Shown here: positions 35,281-48,016 of the stretch, piece after piece
How positions within the stretch are numbered: position 1 is the first letter of the stretch
Layout of the letters: each line of letters opens with the position of its first letter
NCBI GenBank assembly: GCA_942159475.1
Contig: OW804096.1
Coordinates: 131,678,941 to 131,742,940 of the forward strand
Origin: Sthenelais limicola
Lineage: Eukaryota; Annelida; Polychaeta; Phyllodocida; Sigalionidae
Direction: 5' to 3'
DNA: 64,000 nt
Position numbers and translations under genes: made by a program
Notes under the pieces: generated by a model
What the model saw: only the letters and a program-made list of their open reading frames with translations
Database searches by the model: none
Told to the model about the DNA's origin: nothing

Positions 35281-36436
35281 TTTCTTGACTTCAATTCTCA
35301 AAACTGATCCCCCGTAGTCCCAGGCTCAACAGCTCATTGAGATATTCTCAACTTACAATCTGAATTATAAGTCTATCAGGACACCTGAAGCCAACATCAC
35401 CTGCGCCATTTTGTGATAAATTGATTCGTGATGTTAAGTAACATCACTGTGGGGTCATGTGGTGAATAAAAAAATATCTAATTTGGAAGATTGTATTAGT
35501 AAATCGATCAGTGAATGAATAATGGTATCATATTTTCTTCAATGCTATTGTCCCCGACTTGGTGCCTTCGAATCCAACTCTGTAAATACCCATATCAATC
35601 TCATTAACTCTTTAGAGTATTTTATCGATGCTTGTCTGTTATAGTTCAATAGTCAATAGTTTATAACTATCCTGTTAATTGTAAATATGTTTGCATTGCG
35701 AAATAGCACAAGATCACATCAGCCGAACCACCAGCCCATATCGTACGCATCAAAAGTATTTAGCCTCTTTATTACCGTCTAGGCATTGAAAACCATCTTC
35801 AGTAGCGTATCAGAAAACGTTTAGAAAACCGTTCACAAAATCAAATAGGGGGGGATAAAAATTGCTTGAAAATTCTTTAAAAATTGCTTGAGATTGAAGA
35901 TATAGATAAGATTTTATTTACAAGACTATTTATAGAATAATTTCGGTCTGGAGTATTGTTTAGGGGATAAACAGGGGAGGAAGTAAATATGGAACAATAA
36001 CATTTATTTCATTGATAATTATCATATTTGATCAGCAGAGCTATTATTAACAAAAGAGGAAGCAAAATTATGTCATTTTCAACTAGTTCTTTATTACATA
36101 AGACAGTTACAAGAAGCTAGAAACACTGGTGTGAAGTAAAAATCTGAATGATAAATAGTTTAACTTGATACCCTGAAAGTTACATAATGACTCCATATAA
36201 AACATGTAACTTGGTGATCATGACACTTTTCACTCTTTCTCTATGTATATATACTAATCACCTGTGTTTTCAATATGCATATGAATCAATCTCAGTTGTT
36301 ATAAATAAATAAAAGAACATGTGAGATAAGAACATAAAAGATAAATACGAGAGAGACCAAAAAAAATAAACATAGAAATCTTAGTATCTCAGGTTCCAAA
36401 TAAATGGAATGAATATAAGTTAATAACAACATGTTA

Positions 36437-37070
36437 CATGCATGGGTGAGCGTGCGAGTTTGGGAGGGGAGTGGTGAGGGGGTGAGAGGGGGTGAGTGGA
36501 GGCGGGGAGGGGTTAGATAGGGTGAGGGTATGAGAGGGGGTGAGTGGAGGAGGGGAGGGGTGAGATGGGGTGAGTGGAGGGGTGAGATGGGGTGAGGGTA
36601 CAATACAGGGTGAGTGGAGGGGAAGGGTTGGATGGGGTGAGGGTATGAGACGGGGTGAGCGGAGGAGGGGAGGGAGGAGGTGTGGTGAGGGTATGGGGTG
36701 AGTTGGGGAGGGAAGGGGTGTGATTGGGTGATTGTATGAGAGAGGGTGATTGGAGAAGGGAAGGGGCAAGACAGGTTGAGGGTATTAGAAGGGGTGAGTG
36801 GAGGAGGGGAGGGGTGCGATGGGGTGAGGGTATGAAAGGGGGTGTGTGGAGGAGGGGAAGGGGGAGATGGCGTGATGGTATGAGAGAGGTTGAGTGGAGG
36901 AGGGAAGGGGCATGATGGGGTGAAAGGGCGAGAGCGGTTGAATTGAGGAGGGAAGGGGTGTGATGGGGTCAGGGTGTGTGATGCGGTCAGGGTATTGAAG
37001 GGGGTGGATGGAGGAGGGGAGGGGAGGGGCAAGATGAGGTCAGGGTATGAAAGAGGGTGTGTGGAGGTTT
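36437..37070. repeat. Strand-biased G/A minisatellite
   Basis: About 630 bases of degenerate units of roughly 50-65 bases, built from GGGGTGAG, GGAGGAGGGGAGGGG and GATGGGGTGAGGGTATGAGA blocks on the plus strand; the minus strand is correspondingly C/T. Runs of four G recur throughout, compatible with G-quadruplex or triplex folding. The 246-codon minus-strand proline/serine/threonine frame over 36292-37032 is a by-product of the repeat and should not be annotated as a gene. Confidence 0.9.
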
Positions 37071-37233
37071 GTGCGAATTTGTGTCAGGTTTAGCAGGTTT
37101 TCTACAAATATTATCATTGGTGGGACATAGGGCCAAAACGATAATAAAAAATGATTCAACTGATATAAAAGTGGCAAACCTTTCATTATTTAATCTCAAC
37201 ATATAATAACCGTTCTCTGTGCGAAAAATCAGG

Positions 37234-37370
37234 CCTCTGTGAATTCAGGAAGACAGTACAACCTCAATGTCGCACACACCACACATGACACTTTGCTTTC
37301 ACACCTCTTTTCGCTTGGCCACCGCTTTTCGCTCGGTCAGTTATAAGGCTATATACAAACCCCAAACAGT
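37234..37370 (+). repeat. Dispersed repeat 'TCGCTCACCCATA', copy 2
   Basis: GCCTCTGTGAAT, ACAGTACAA, AATGTCGCACA and CTTTTCGCT occur in the same order as in 17523-17690, with CAAACCCCAAAC matching further on. More diverged than copy 1. Confidence 0.45.
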
Positions 37371-37379
37371 TAGATATTG

Positions 37380-39540
37380 GTTGTTATGATAATAAATACC
37401 CATAAGCAGTCTTCATAAAAATTGATTTTTATCAAATCATGGTTTTTAGAGATGAAACTAATGTAATTAAGGTATTTTGGGGATCACTGTTGGGACATAA
37501 GCTTAATTCCTAAATGCCCTCATTTCATGGCTTGTTTCGACTTTACAAATTAAATTTTGGTCAATATTATGCATGTATAGGCATTGTCTTCTTTTACGTT
37601 TCCTTTACCTAATATTTCGTTCTACCTTGGAGAAATAGCATTAAATAAGATCACTGATGGGACACAATTCAATGATTCTTTTAATCAGACAGACAAAACA
37701 TGTATCAAACATCACCAAAATTTACCACAAGATGTCTTACTTGTACCAAAAGCGATTCTAGCATAAAAAAATGTGTGAAGAAAATTAATTTTTGGGACCT
37801 CTGTATCCTCTGTTATTATATTAGTTTTAATAGAAATATAGGTCTTTTTGAGATTAAAAGGTCACTAATGGTCCAAATGAACAAAAAACTTTGGATTCTG
37901 GTACCTGGCCATATGGACTTTATATTGTCAGGTTTTCTTTTATATTTTAGTGTCATTCTGACACTAAACAGAATATAAATTGAAATATGTGAGCACGGCC
38001 CTGGCCCTATGGCCCTTTTAAAAAAGCACTATAGGATGAGAAGGAAGGGGGTTTATGTAAAAGTAGCATGATGGAAGGTATCTTAATACATTAGTGCATG
38101 AAAGTCGAATGTATTATAGCCTGTAGTACTATTATAATGTATAGAGGAAATATTTTTAATTTATTTATTTAAAATAAATCTTTTTTTAAACATTAACTAA
38201 CATTATGATGTGAAATACACCTGTAAGGGGAATGTTTATGGCCACAAACTTTATTAGATATCATACTGAGTAATTAAACTTCCTTCGCACATATCTATGT
38301 AAAACTTCCAGGCTTATTTTGCTCTTCATCATCATATCTGTGGAGGGGTTTATTTTTAATTAAAGCTGAAAAACCGCAGAAACCTTTTAATTCCGCCTGG
38401 AAATAAACCTGAACCACTTGGACTATTGTAGTATAATTTATATTTACTTAAATTTGAGATGTACTCTATGAAATAAGATCAGAAAACATGTTAGTTTACC
38501 AAGTTTTTAAAATTGCCATTCTGAGAGCAATTGTACATTTCTGGGCGACCTGATCCATATATATTATATGTAGAAATAATGACAGAATCATCCTCAAGAA
38601 CTAAGTGGGCCATGTTTTTTCTCTGTAACTAATTTAAAGTATATCTTTTTTGCTAATATTTCTATTTAACCTCAGCACGCACTGAGAATTATTGTATAAC
38701 TTTGTGCAAAATGTCGTAGGTGAATAAACATCTTAAAACAACAAACATATCATCGGCCTCTCACGAATAAAACAAATATAAAAGGAATACAAGTAGACTT
38801 AGAAAATCAACAAGAAAATCCTGTTTTGATATGGTTTAGCTATTTTAAGAATTAATCATTGCATTTATTAATCATTCAGTGATTCAGTTTTAATCACTCA
38901 CTCACCCACCTGCTGTAGTCTAACTTAATGAGAGTCATATATCAACTCATTTCTTCTTTCATTATTTTCCTAAATCATATTAACTATAATTATGACTTTG
39001 TATAAAGACTTCAAGTAAATAGCGATCATCTTCTTCGATCAACATTTAGCTATAACCACTTGAGTTCTATCCACCTATTCTCGATGCAGGTGTTTATTGC
39101 GATAAACTCAGGGCACAACAAAAGTCGTTCCACGGAACAAGAGTGTTTAGGTCGCTTTGTATAACTTCATGAAAAAGATTTTGTTGAAAAAAATGTAAGG
39201 AAATCATTTTTTAATATTATCCATACTAGCGTAAAAACATGTTTTCTACCTTTACCTATATGTAATTTCTCGTATCTTTACATACCAGGGACACTACTCA
39301 TGTTCTATTCTTATACCTCATTTACATTGTTCAACTATATGCCTGTACATGTCCATGCCTCACTCAGTGAGGGGGATAATAAACGTTAGTAGCAGGATCT
39401 CTAACTCTCTCATAATTGTTTAGATTAATCATTAATATATTAATACCTCATAGTATGTGCTTTTTGCTTGTTTTGAAACAAGTGGACGTATATTCAAGCA
39501 TATTCCGGCCTGATTTTATCTTAACATAGAACTTTACATT
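37380..39540. other. Non-coding stretch
   Basis: AT-rich. A relic of the TA-MITE 3' end lies at about 38525-38558 (GCAATTGTACATTT then CTGATCCATATA). No gene supported. Confidence 0.5.
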
Positions 39541-39559
39541 TTTGTGTGCCAACAATGGC

Positions 39560-39690
39560 TTAGAACTGTGAATACACTATCGTAGTATAGTAGCACATTT
39601 AGGTTTTAACACCTGCCAATGCCCCTTTTCGCTCATCCATACTTATATATAGGGGTGTGGTATCATTTTCACACATTTAAAAGCTAAGGA
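39560..39690 (+). repeat. Dispersed repeat 'TCGCTCACCCATA', copy 3
   Basis: CTGTGAAT, AGTATA, CACATTT and GCCCCTTTTCGCTCATCCAT occur in the order seen at 17523, and GGTGTGG and AAGCTAAG match further on. Confidence 0.5.
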
Positions 39691-39830
39691 GAAACTAAAA
39701 CAGAGGTTATAGTGTATACAGCAATCGCCTCAAATGTTATAATAAGGTGAATCGCATTTAGAAAAAAATGTTAATAATCAATAATGCATGGTTAGAGAGG
39801 GGTGAAGGGTGTTTTGAAAGAAGAATCAAC

Positions 39831-40013
39831 TTAATTGATACCACTTTGCGACAGCGAATTGTCATCAGACTTGGCATCGGACTTGGCCTCGGACGACTTG
39901 ACAATACCAGAACCAGAAAGTATTTCTTCAAATTTCTCTCGTGTACAGTGCTTCCCAATAGCACCATCATGTGTCTCATTGCAATGATCACAATGTCTAG
40001 GTGTTTTGCCCAT
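39831..40013 (-). pseudogene. Gag-like zinc-binding peptide fragment
   Basis: A minus-strand frame of 60 codons starts ATG (MGKTPRHCDHCNETHDGAIG) and continues KHCTREKFEEIL, then a low-complexity SEAKSDAKSDD tail and stop. The spacing C-x2-C-x3-H-x7-C with glycines resembles the small zinc-binding modules in animal retroelement Gag-like proteins but is not the classic CCHC knuckle. No reverse transcriptase or long terminal repeat is near, so it would be a detached fragment. An overlapping plus-strand frame (39768-40157) is longer but less protein-like. Confidence 0.3.
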
Positions 40014-40181
40014 AATTACAAATATTTCACCATAAAACCAGCAAAAAGTCTCTCAAAATATAATGGAAGGGTGTGGCATTATGATGCAGGTGTTACCATT
40101 GGGGAGGGTGTGGCCCTAGTCACTGTTGTCATGCTCCCATCCCAATATACATGGTGACATCTCACCTCCACATATAATTAT

Positions 40182-40270
40182 GTGGTATTTATCATTTTTC
40201 AGTCGAATTTAGCAGAATTTACTAAATGTGTAGAGCTGGCGATTGTACATTTTCTAAAAATCTGACCCAG
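40182..40270 (+). mobile_element. TA-MITE, 5'-truncated copy
   Basis: GGTATTTATCATTTTTC, AATTTAGCAGAATTTACTAA and ATTGTACATTTTCTAAAAAT then CTGACCCA match the 3' half of 12092-12328. The left half is missing. Confidence 0.75.
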
Positions 40271-40274
40271 TAGG

Positions 40275-43200
40275 CTGGATTAATGTATTTTTATCATACT
40301 GAAAAATTAATAGAGATTGGTACAAAACTATACTGAGATTAGATAGAGAAGGGTGAAGCTACTTAACAATGTAATTTGTTAAAATGTGGGCATTAATTTT
40401 AGTTTGTTATATGAATTATAATTCTGTTCCCCAGTCATTCTAGCTTCAGACTGCTGAATATAATATATCACATTGTGTCTCTTGATCATTCCACAACAGT
40501 AACCAAATGACCTGATTTTAAGAAAAGCTTTGGCACAACAGTATTGAAGATACTATGTATTGAAACATGTCTACAAGAGTTAAAAGCGTGTAGCAAAACG
40601 TTTAGTGCAGTGGACGCGACCGCGGCTTGGTTGTGAAATCGTATTCGCTGCAAAAGCATCTACACAAATGTGTTGGTGACGGGGTTGAAGATGCAAGCAT
40701 GTTCAACATCGTTTAGACTGAATACGTTGTGGTAAACGGTGCCTTTGCACTATATATGTACAGCTATTAAAGGATCACATGAAAACCGCTTGATAATGTT
40801 TTGTTTAGATATTTTTATTGGTCTGCTGTGGTGTTAATAAGCCATGTAGATACTTGTATTTCTGTAATTTCAAATAAATAGATTCAAATTATAACTCAGT
40901 TTCTTTCACCATCAATGGTGGCATGGGTAGAGCTTATTTCCATATCAATGCTCTAATAACCCATGCCATTTTGGTGGGTTTTTTTCCATTTGGTTGCCAC
41001 ATTTGAAGTCCCACATTTCTTAGAGGTTGGACCCTGTTCAAATGAAAGAGCGTAAAATTCTGTATAGGAATCAATCTTCAAAACATACTTCCCCCAAAAA
41101 TAAAATGGGTTTGATGAAATGCACCCTACTATATAATACTTTAATCATACAAAATATTGACAACACATAAATTGAAAAAATACCTAATTATATACACAGG
41201 CGCATAAAACCGACCTCTAAGGGTACAAAATACAAAGGTATCCGGCACCACAAAAGGTCTCAGTGGGCTACAACAAACCTACAATCGTAAAAATAGAACA
41301 GAGCAAATTGCTTTTCGTAGCGTGCTTCTCAATACAAAATACTAATTATGGAGAATATTGATCATGGAAAGAAACCTTAACAATAACATTCTTCATTTCA
41401 TTTATGAATGTTAAAGCTCCTTATTTGGGAGTTGGCTAATAGGTGGTAACTTTACTCAGATGATCATGGATGAATGAAACGGGAGGAATTCATATTTGGT
41501 TCTATCAAACAACAAAAGAAGGGATGGATAACATTACACTCACAGTGCACTCTGGTTGCAAAGAACTGTATCAATAGCAATAGACTAATGCGGGCAGGTG
41601 ATAATACACTTCAGTAACTTTATTTTCATTAGTATATGTAATTTTGACGGGTCGATTTCTGTTGTTGATCTGGTTCTGTATGTGTAGATTTTTTATTAAA
41701 ACAAGTTCGAGACAAGTTCGAGAACAACGTATTAAATACGTTTGCCAATGCTGTTTATTTTAGAAAGTATACAATCATTTCAGATAAAAATCGATAATTT
41801 TTGGATAAGGCGTATCATTCCAAATTGGAATGAAAGTAGTATTCTTGATAGATATTGCTTACCTGATCACGAATAAAACTAATAAATCAAGAGCCCATCT
41901 TTATCATACTATCGACTATATATATCTGGATTGTAACGTTTCAGTCTTAGTTAACTATAATGGTCATGGGTAGGAATCCATTATTGCTTCTTGGGAAACT
42001 CATTTATGTGTTCTCAGTATATATTTTCCTCTGTTTAAAAGAAACGGCGAATATAGCTTTAGTATAATATATAGGAACGTGACATTTGGTATAAACCGTC
42101 CCACGTGTGGAGATAGGGGTGTCGGGATGGTAATTCTTGCTAAGGTTCAAGACTTTGAAAACTATCCGTCATGTCTTGAGTCGTAACAAGTCGTTATTAT
42201 ATTCATTATGTTGTTTTGGCGCTTTTTTTATATTCTATGTAGAGCCGACTTATTGCTAACAAGCCGTCAAAAATCTATTTACTTCTGACCGTGATTATTT
42301 ACATGGTATTTATACGTGTTCTATTGCTTGCAGAGGGTAAGGTGAATATTCGTTCTGTGGGTAGCCCACACTCTTGCCTATTTCTTGTGGATTCCTCCCG
42401 TTCTTCCTCCTGAGTCAACATGTCCTCAGTTGCTTGTGTAGTAACATATTGTGATCCGATGTTCCCCTACTCTTCGTATGGGTTGACCCTGTACTTCTCT
42501 TTTATTTCATTCATGGGATTTGCATTCACAATAGTCTTGTCCTAGACCCGTGGCTTTTCACAAGATAAATGCAAATGTCTGTAATGTCCCGAATAGATTT
42601 CCACTCGAAATGAAAAGCACTTTTAAAATTAATACGATATCAGTAATGTTTTGTGACAGTGTCTCTGAGCAGATCTTAAATTTTAAAGCAGGAGTGCATA
42701 TCATAATTTCAAAGATATACATGTATAACATATAGGCGACATACATGCATACATGGGGTAATATATAGAACCAAAGTTGATAAAGGTTTTCAGTCCAGCA
42801 ACCATTGTCCTAAAACCGCCTATATGGTCATCAAAGCATGAAATATAATACCATATAGCAAAGAATTAGAATGTATAATTTAGCATTTATATATTCGTAC
42901 AATATCAATGACACACCTCAAACAATTTCAAACTTCTTTGAAAGAAAACGATAAATCACTAGTGCACTGTATGGTGCAAGGATGTACGGGTTTGTTCTGA
43001 ATTCCAACAATTCTACTTGTCGGCATTATATAACAAAATCAGTCACATAAACCTAAAGGTAATCTCATATCATAAGTTACTGATCTAAATACATTGGATA
43101 AAAAAACAAGAATGGATAAGCAATGCTACTCTCTTACAACGTTTATCTATATATTTCATACCAAAATTACACTGATAGCGCCCATAAAAAGCTCTTGACA

Positions 43201-43910
43201 TTTAGGGGAGGAGAACCCTGCGGAGGCTTCTGGTGATATAGTTACTATGACATTTGCAATGATGACTATCCTGTGTACGATTTTTGATAATGATTATAAA
43301 CAAAGGAAAGGTACAACATAAGCAATTGGCCAGGCACACAGCAAATCATTTGTTGGCATGGGGAAGAAGGAATTTTTAACGGACAGCCATGGAATAGTTG
43401 TGAGAAGAAATATGGCAATTGCATATGTAATAGTGTAAACTTCTATGTAAGGCAACTATAGTGGGGCCCTAACCTCTATGTAGTGTTGTGTTGATTTAAT
43501 GGCGTTCTATATTGTATAAATCTGCATTATCATCATATTATCATAACACATTTTTGGGAAAACAATTGTACATCATTCCCTATACATATATTTTAACCTT
43601 TAAACAGCAAAATCAAAGACTTGTTGAAAAGACTTCATCCAATTGACGAGAATATTGTATCACTCCGAAATGGATATGTTTTCCTCAATAAGATATTTAT
43701 CAAATCAAATAAAAAACATAATCTTTCATTGGACTAGCTATTTAATCAGAAAGAAAATAACGATTTTGGAGGTCAAACCTGCATGAGTTGTCCCATTTAT
43801 ATGAGAGAAGTATGGTCAGACAGACAAACTTAGTACATGTCTTTAGCCCGATATATAGTTGAAAGTAGGGTAGACAAAAACATACCGTTTGAAATAACAG
43901 TCATACAAAC
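40275..43910. other. Non-coding stretch
   Basis: No gene supported. ACAAGTTCGAG is duplicated in tandem at about 41700-41722. A strong minus-strand donor near 41866 has no convincing exon. Confidence 0.5.
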
Positions 43911-43915
43911 CGCAT

Positions 43916-43977
43916 ATACTTAAATCTCTATAAAACGCATGTATATATAAACATGCGTTTTATAGAAATTTAAGTAT
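43916..43977. repeat. 27-bp-arm hairpin
   Basis: ATACTTAAATCTCTATAAAA and seven more bases, an 8-base loop (ATATATAA), then the inverted arm with one mismatch. Likely a small hairpin element relic. Confidence 0.9.
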
Positions 43978-43979
43978 TT

Positions 43980-46310
43980 TAACCAACTCTTTATAGTAAT
44001 AGCCGCGTAGTAGAACAATAGCCTATACAAATTTGTTTTCGGACTCTATATTTAATTTCAAATTAATTTCAAATCTGACCCACATCCCGTAGAAACTTTA
44101 AGGAACATACTGGAAGACCTGGAATTATATTCAGATGTATGGCTCCTATTTGTACGACACCCGTAGTATGTACTGTATAAATAAAAAGAAATTAATTGAA
44201 TTGAATGTTACGACTATATATTTCCTTTTCCCTGGTTTGCATGGCTTTGCCCTCGAGCTGAGTGTACTGTATTGAATCTCCTGTTTCACTGGTCTTGGTT
44301 CCCCATTCTTGGCATATCTATCCAGAATCACATGGAATAGCGATGCAGGCAATGATGAAATATTAGGTAATGGACAGAGCTGTTGTTAGAAGAACGGATT
44401 TCAATCATTGGACGGATCATGGGGATGGATTAATGGTGGCTTCTCCCATGGATCATTCAAGGAATACTCATTTCCTGACTTGGATAGGAATTATATCAAA
44501 CTCCATTGATTTCGGAAGCTTGCCAATCTTTCAGGCTTGGTCCAGCTCATATGTCAGTCTAGAGAGGTGTACTCTAACATTAAACTGAAGCAAGTGTTGT
44601 CTTAATTTCTGGCTCCAAAATTTACTATAGGTTTGCCACTAAGTGGTAGTATACGCGATTAGCAGCAACAATATGCACTTAGTGCCGTTGTGTATATTTA
44701 GACTAGTGTGATTGGCCAACTCCGTGCAAACCATAATCTTAGATAAACCTCCTGGGAGGAAGTCAGACACTTGGCGTCTTTACTATTCCTCGGGCCCTCA
44801 TTTAGTTTTGTCCCAAGTCCTTCAGTCAATTATTGCCTTTCAACATGATAATTGTCATACACTGAAATAATCGCACATTTTGCCACCATGATTTATTTTC
44901 ATATCGTTGTGTTCACATGGGGTTTGTTCATCATAGATATAATGGTAACTCACATACATGTGTGTGTATTTATATAACATGATTAACGGGTTTTGCTGAA
45001 GGAAATATCTTTCCATAACGTTTTCTGCATATCATTACCGTCGGTCTTGACTTAAGTACCCCTCTCGACGTTCTCCCTGCACCCCTGTCAAAGTAACGAT
45101 CCGCATCTTTCGTTCACCTTTATGTTCTTCTTCACATGTGGTCGAACACAAATGTACACTCCACTCTATTTCAATACCTCAACCTGCCACTCCCTCCTCG
45201 TCATCCCCGTTCCCTCAGCCCCTCCCCCTTCTTCATCACCCCCTCTGATATATTTCCAGATTACAACATAACCACACTGCCACCACAACTCGACAGGTCC
45301 GACTGGTCCAATGCATTAATCAGGCAAACCGGCAAGTGGTAGAGTGAGAGAGGAAGAGTGTGAGTGAGGGTGTGAAGGTCTATGCCATCCCTGGTATTGT
45401 TAGTGTTGTATAGTGTTTAAATATCAACACCGCCGCCCTCCACACGCACCATTCACAACACACTCTCTCACTTCTCCTCCTATGCTTCTTCCATCATTCT
45501 AATTGATATTCACTAAAGACTAAAGAGTGTATTTGTATACGATTAGGCTCGGGCATGCTGTTTAACTCGTCATCATCCACAATCCGACATTTGAGAATGC
45601 CTCCTGTAGTATACAAAGCAGGCAGGCCTTAGAAACTTGGAGTTTGGATCTCTCATGAAAGTACATAACTTTCTGCAGAGCCATCGGACAATCGTACGAA
45701 GGATTAAGTAAACTTAGAAATAGAATAGAGGAAAGACCATCACCAGAGTATCTTCGACACCATGCCAGCTGATTCTGATGGTAAGTCAATAATGGCAGAA
45801 AGCATTATATTAAACAATACCTCGATATATTATCCATGGAGAGCATAAAGGTATAGTCCAGAGATTCATATAGTAAAACTTGCAGATAATAATATTTGGG
45901 TATTTGGGCAAGATAAAACACAGTTCTAAAATACAGTTTGGATTAGCTTGGGTAATGATATGTAATGTTCTCGAGGTACCAGTGTTAAAGAGTAATTGAA
46001 AAGTTCCATGAATGTGTAAAATAATGGAAAGTTACAGAATGAAATATGAAATATGAACGATTCTCTGATGGCTAGTATACATGTCCTGTCCATCATACTA
46101 CTGCACGAATGTATGCTCTAACTGCTATGGCACAGGTGGACTTGAAATTGCTATAAGCTGGAGAAATACCCAATGATGTTCTTATTGTTATATTGGCAAT
46201 AAAATATCAATCAACTGTGTGCAGTGCATGGACAGCTGGTGTTTTTATCCATTGTCCTCTTATCTGATTCACATATCATCTGATTATACAGCCTCTCACT
46301 TTTTTATTTG
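43980..46310. other. Non-coding stretch with weak frames
   Basis: At 44165-44205 TGTATAAATAAAAAGAAATT followed by ATTGAATTGAA looks like a LINE 3' tail. A minus frame at 44146-44402 reads on from it and could be element-derived. At 45679-45780 an acceptor and a strong GTAAGT donor bracket frames in all phases, so no protein can be chosen. Confidence 0.4.
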
Positions 46311-46316
46311 ATTTAG

Positions 46317-46459
46317 AAATAACAACATCAAACGCAAATTTATGCGAAGTGTTCACGAATGATATTCTGAGCGCGTTGCTGAACTGTCATATCACAGCGT
46401 ACGATGAAATCGTAATGAGACACTTTATGTCTTATCGTTATGACCTAAGTTTATATTAG
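46317..46459 (+). CDS. Possible terminal exon
   Basis: A pyrimidine-rich acceptor (CTCACTTTTTTATTTGATTTAG, 46316) with two leading bases opens 46 codons to a TAG at 46457. It starts ITTSNANLCEVFTNDILSAL and ends FMSYRYDLSLY. The other two phases stop early. The peptide has ordinary globular composition and is not recognised. Codons are RNY-biased, which favours coding, but the length alone is not significant. Confidence 0.3.
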
Positions 46460-46872
46460 AGATAGCCAAGTGAGTCTAGAATGTGGATTAACTAAAACAG
46501 TTTTAGTGTTCCGTACGTCCTCTTGAAAACCTGCGCAGATTGCAGGATGAATGCAAGTTCCTAAAACTGCGCAAAAGACCAGTTATTATGGGTCATTTTA
46601 CCAGCAGTGAGTATAATTTCCGATATTATATTGACAATGAAAAGGCATTTGGCTGTCGGGGATTTTGTGCGTCAGCTGGACCCATGATTGTATTTTATCA
46701 CCAGGAATATTGTATTTTATATCTAGATGAATTCATCATAAAATAAACACTCCAAATCAATTGTGTTATCCTACTTATAGGCCCCTGGAAAAATGTCATG
46801 AATTTAACGTTCAATTCTTGCCAATAATGGACTATACAAAATAATGACAAAATTACAAGATACCATCATCAG

Positions 46873-46886
46873 GTTGCTATAGCAAC
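46873..46886. promoter_or_regulatory. Palindromic RFX-type X-box
   Basis: GTTGCTATAGCAAC is a perfect 14-bp palindrome of two GTTGCTA half sites, matching the RFX consensus GTNRCYA form. It lies about 250 bases upstream of the ATG at 47121. Confidence 0.45.
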
Positions 46887-47036
46887 TGGAGATAATTCAA
46901 ATGGATGCAAGTTCTGGAAATGTGATACTAATTTATACTACGACTGAATGGGTTATTCACTTCGGGCGGGAAGAATATATCCATTTAATAGTGTTGCCAA
47001 TTATGTATGCGTTGCATAAAGAGATTGAATGTGATG

Positions 47037-47079
47037 TGATTGGTCTATATCCGCGTCATTGATGACGTCAGACCAATCA
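47037..47079 (+). promoter_or_regulatory. CCAAT-CRE-CCAAT promoter-like cluster
   Basis: TGATTGGTCT (inverted CCAAT, 47037-47046) and AGACCAATCA (47070-47079) form a perfect 10-bp inverted repeat. The consensus CRE palindrome TGACGTCA lies at 47063-47070 between them. This is typical NF-Y/CREB promoter architecture, just upstream of a well-placed ATG. Confidence 0.5.
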
Positions 47080-47120
47080 GAGATGAGCTTACTCAGCCAC
47101 AAGGCATATTAAGAAAAAAC

Positions 47121-47159
47121 ATGGCCATCGTGAACTGCTTCTGCCAGCCTATTACAAAC
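47121..47159 (+). CDS. Candidate first coding exon behind the CCAAT/CRE cluster
   Basis: ATG at 47121 has an optimal context (AACATGG) and reads MAIVNCFCQPITN before a GTAAGA donor at 47160, ending in phase 0. It lies 40 bases after the CCAAT/CRE cluster, as expected for a first exon with a short leader. A downstream acceptor at 47715 (TTATATTATTTCAG) opens a 53-codon frame to 47876 but needs phase 1, so it does not join directly. Product unknown. Confidence 0.32.
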
Positions 47160-48016
47160 GTAAGAATGACGATTTTCCATTATTTTCAAGTTATAGTATA
47201 AAGAATAAACTGTACTCGAAGTTAGAACAAGTGTGATTCAATGGCTCGAGTTTACACTTTATTTTGCATCCAACAAGCGGCCGTTTCTCGTACAGTTCTA
47301 TCTAAGTATCATTTATCAGTTCATGATTAGTGAGATAACAATAGTTTCACAAAAAGGATATTGCATTTCATGATCCCGATTGCAAAAATACTTATGATTA
47401 AATTTTGTAAAAGATCCACCGAAATCCCTATACAGAGAAAGCCGCATAATGATTTTGGTCTTTCAATTACATGTTTTATGTGGGCGTTTATTATAAATGA
47501 AGCAAACAATCCCAACGAAATATGAGAGAGTGGAACTAAAACTCTAAATAATACCAATCATTGAATATGAGCGCGACCCATGTATTTTTACATACAGAAT
47601 TCTAGACAAATGTGGAACCCACCGAGCACTATACATATACTAGATATAGTTGTCAATTTAATTTTCATTTTTAAATTACCCATACAGAATGTAATATGGA
47701 ATTATATTATTTCAGTGAGGCCTCCCCGCGACGCATTTAACCATTATCCAATATTAAATCCATTAGTATTCTCATTTCAAAGCCACAGCCATAACAACAT
47801 TTGTGAGAGTGCCTTGTCTCGTATTGAATTTACATTCCGGCCTACACTACCTTGGAGCGATTCCTATGCATCTTAAGTGGAAGTCCTTCGGACCTTGGTC
47901 GATTTCAGAAGTCTGTTAGTCGAGGCCACTTTGTGCTGATTTAAAATCCCAAGTTTCATCTAACATACTTCGATATATACAGGAGTGGCATTAAACAATA
48001 TAAACTTATTTCTTAC

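Noticed and set aside
36292..37032. 246-codon minus-strand proline/serine/threonine-rich ORF, the longest in the window
   Set aside because: It is the C/T strand of a degenerate G/A minisatellite; the repetitive peptide follows from the DNA repeat and there is no start, splice or promoter support.
39768..40157. 129-codon plus-strand ORF
   Set aside because: It lies opposite the more protein-like 39831-40013 minus frame, lacks promoter or splice support and is within chance length.
45679..45780. Acceptor at 45678 and strong GTAAGT donor at 45781 around an ATG (MPADSD)
   Set aside because: All three phases give partly protein-like peptides, one of them with an internal stop, so no coding call can be made.
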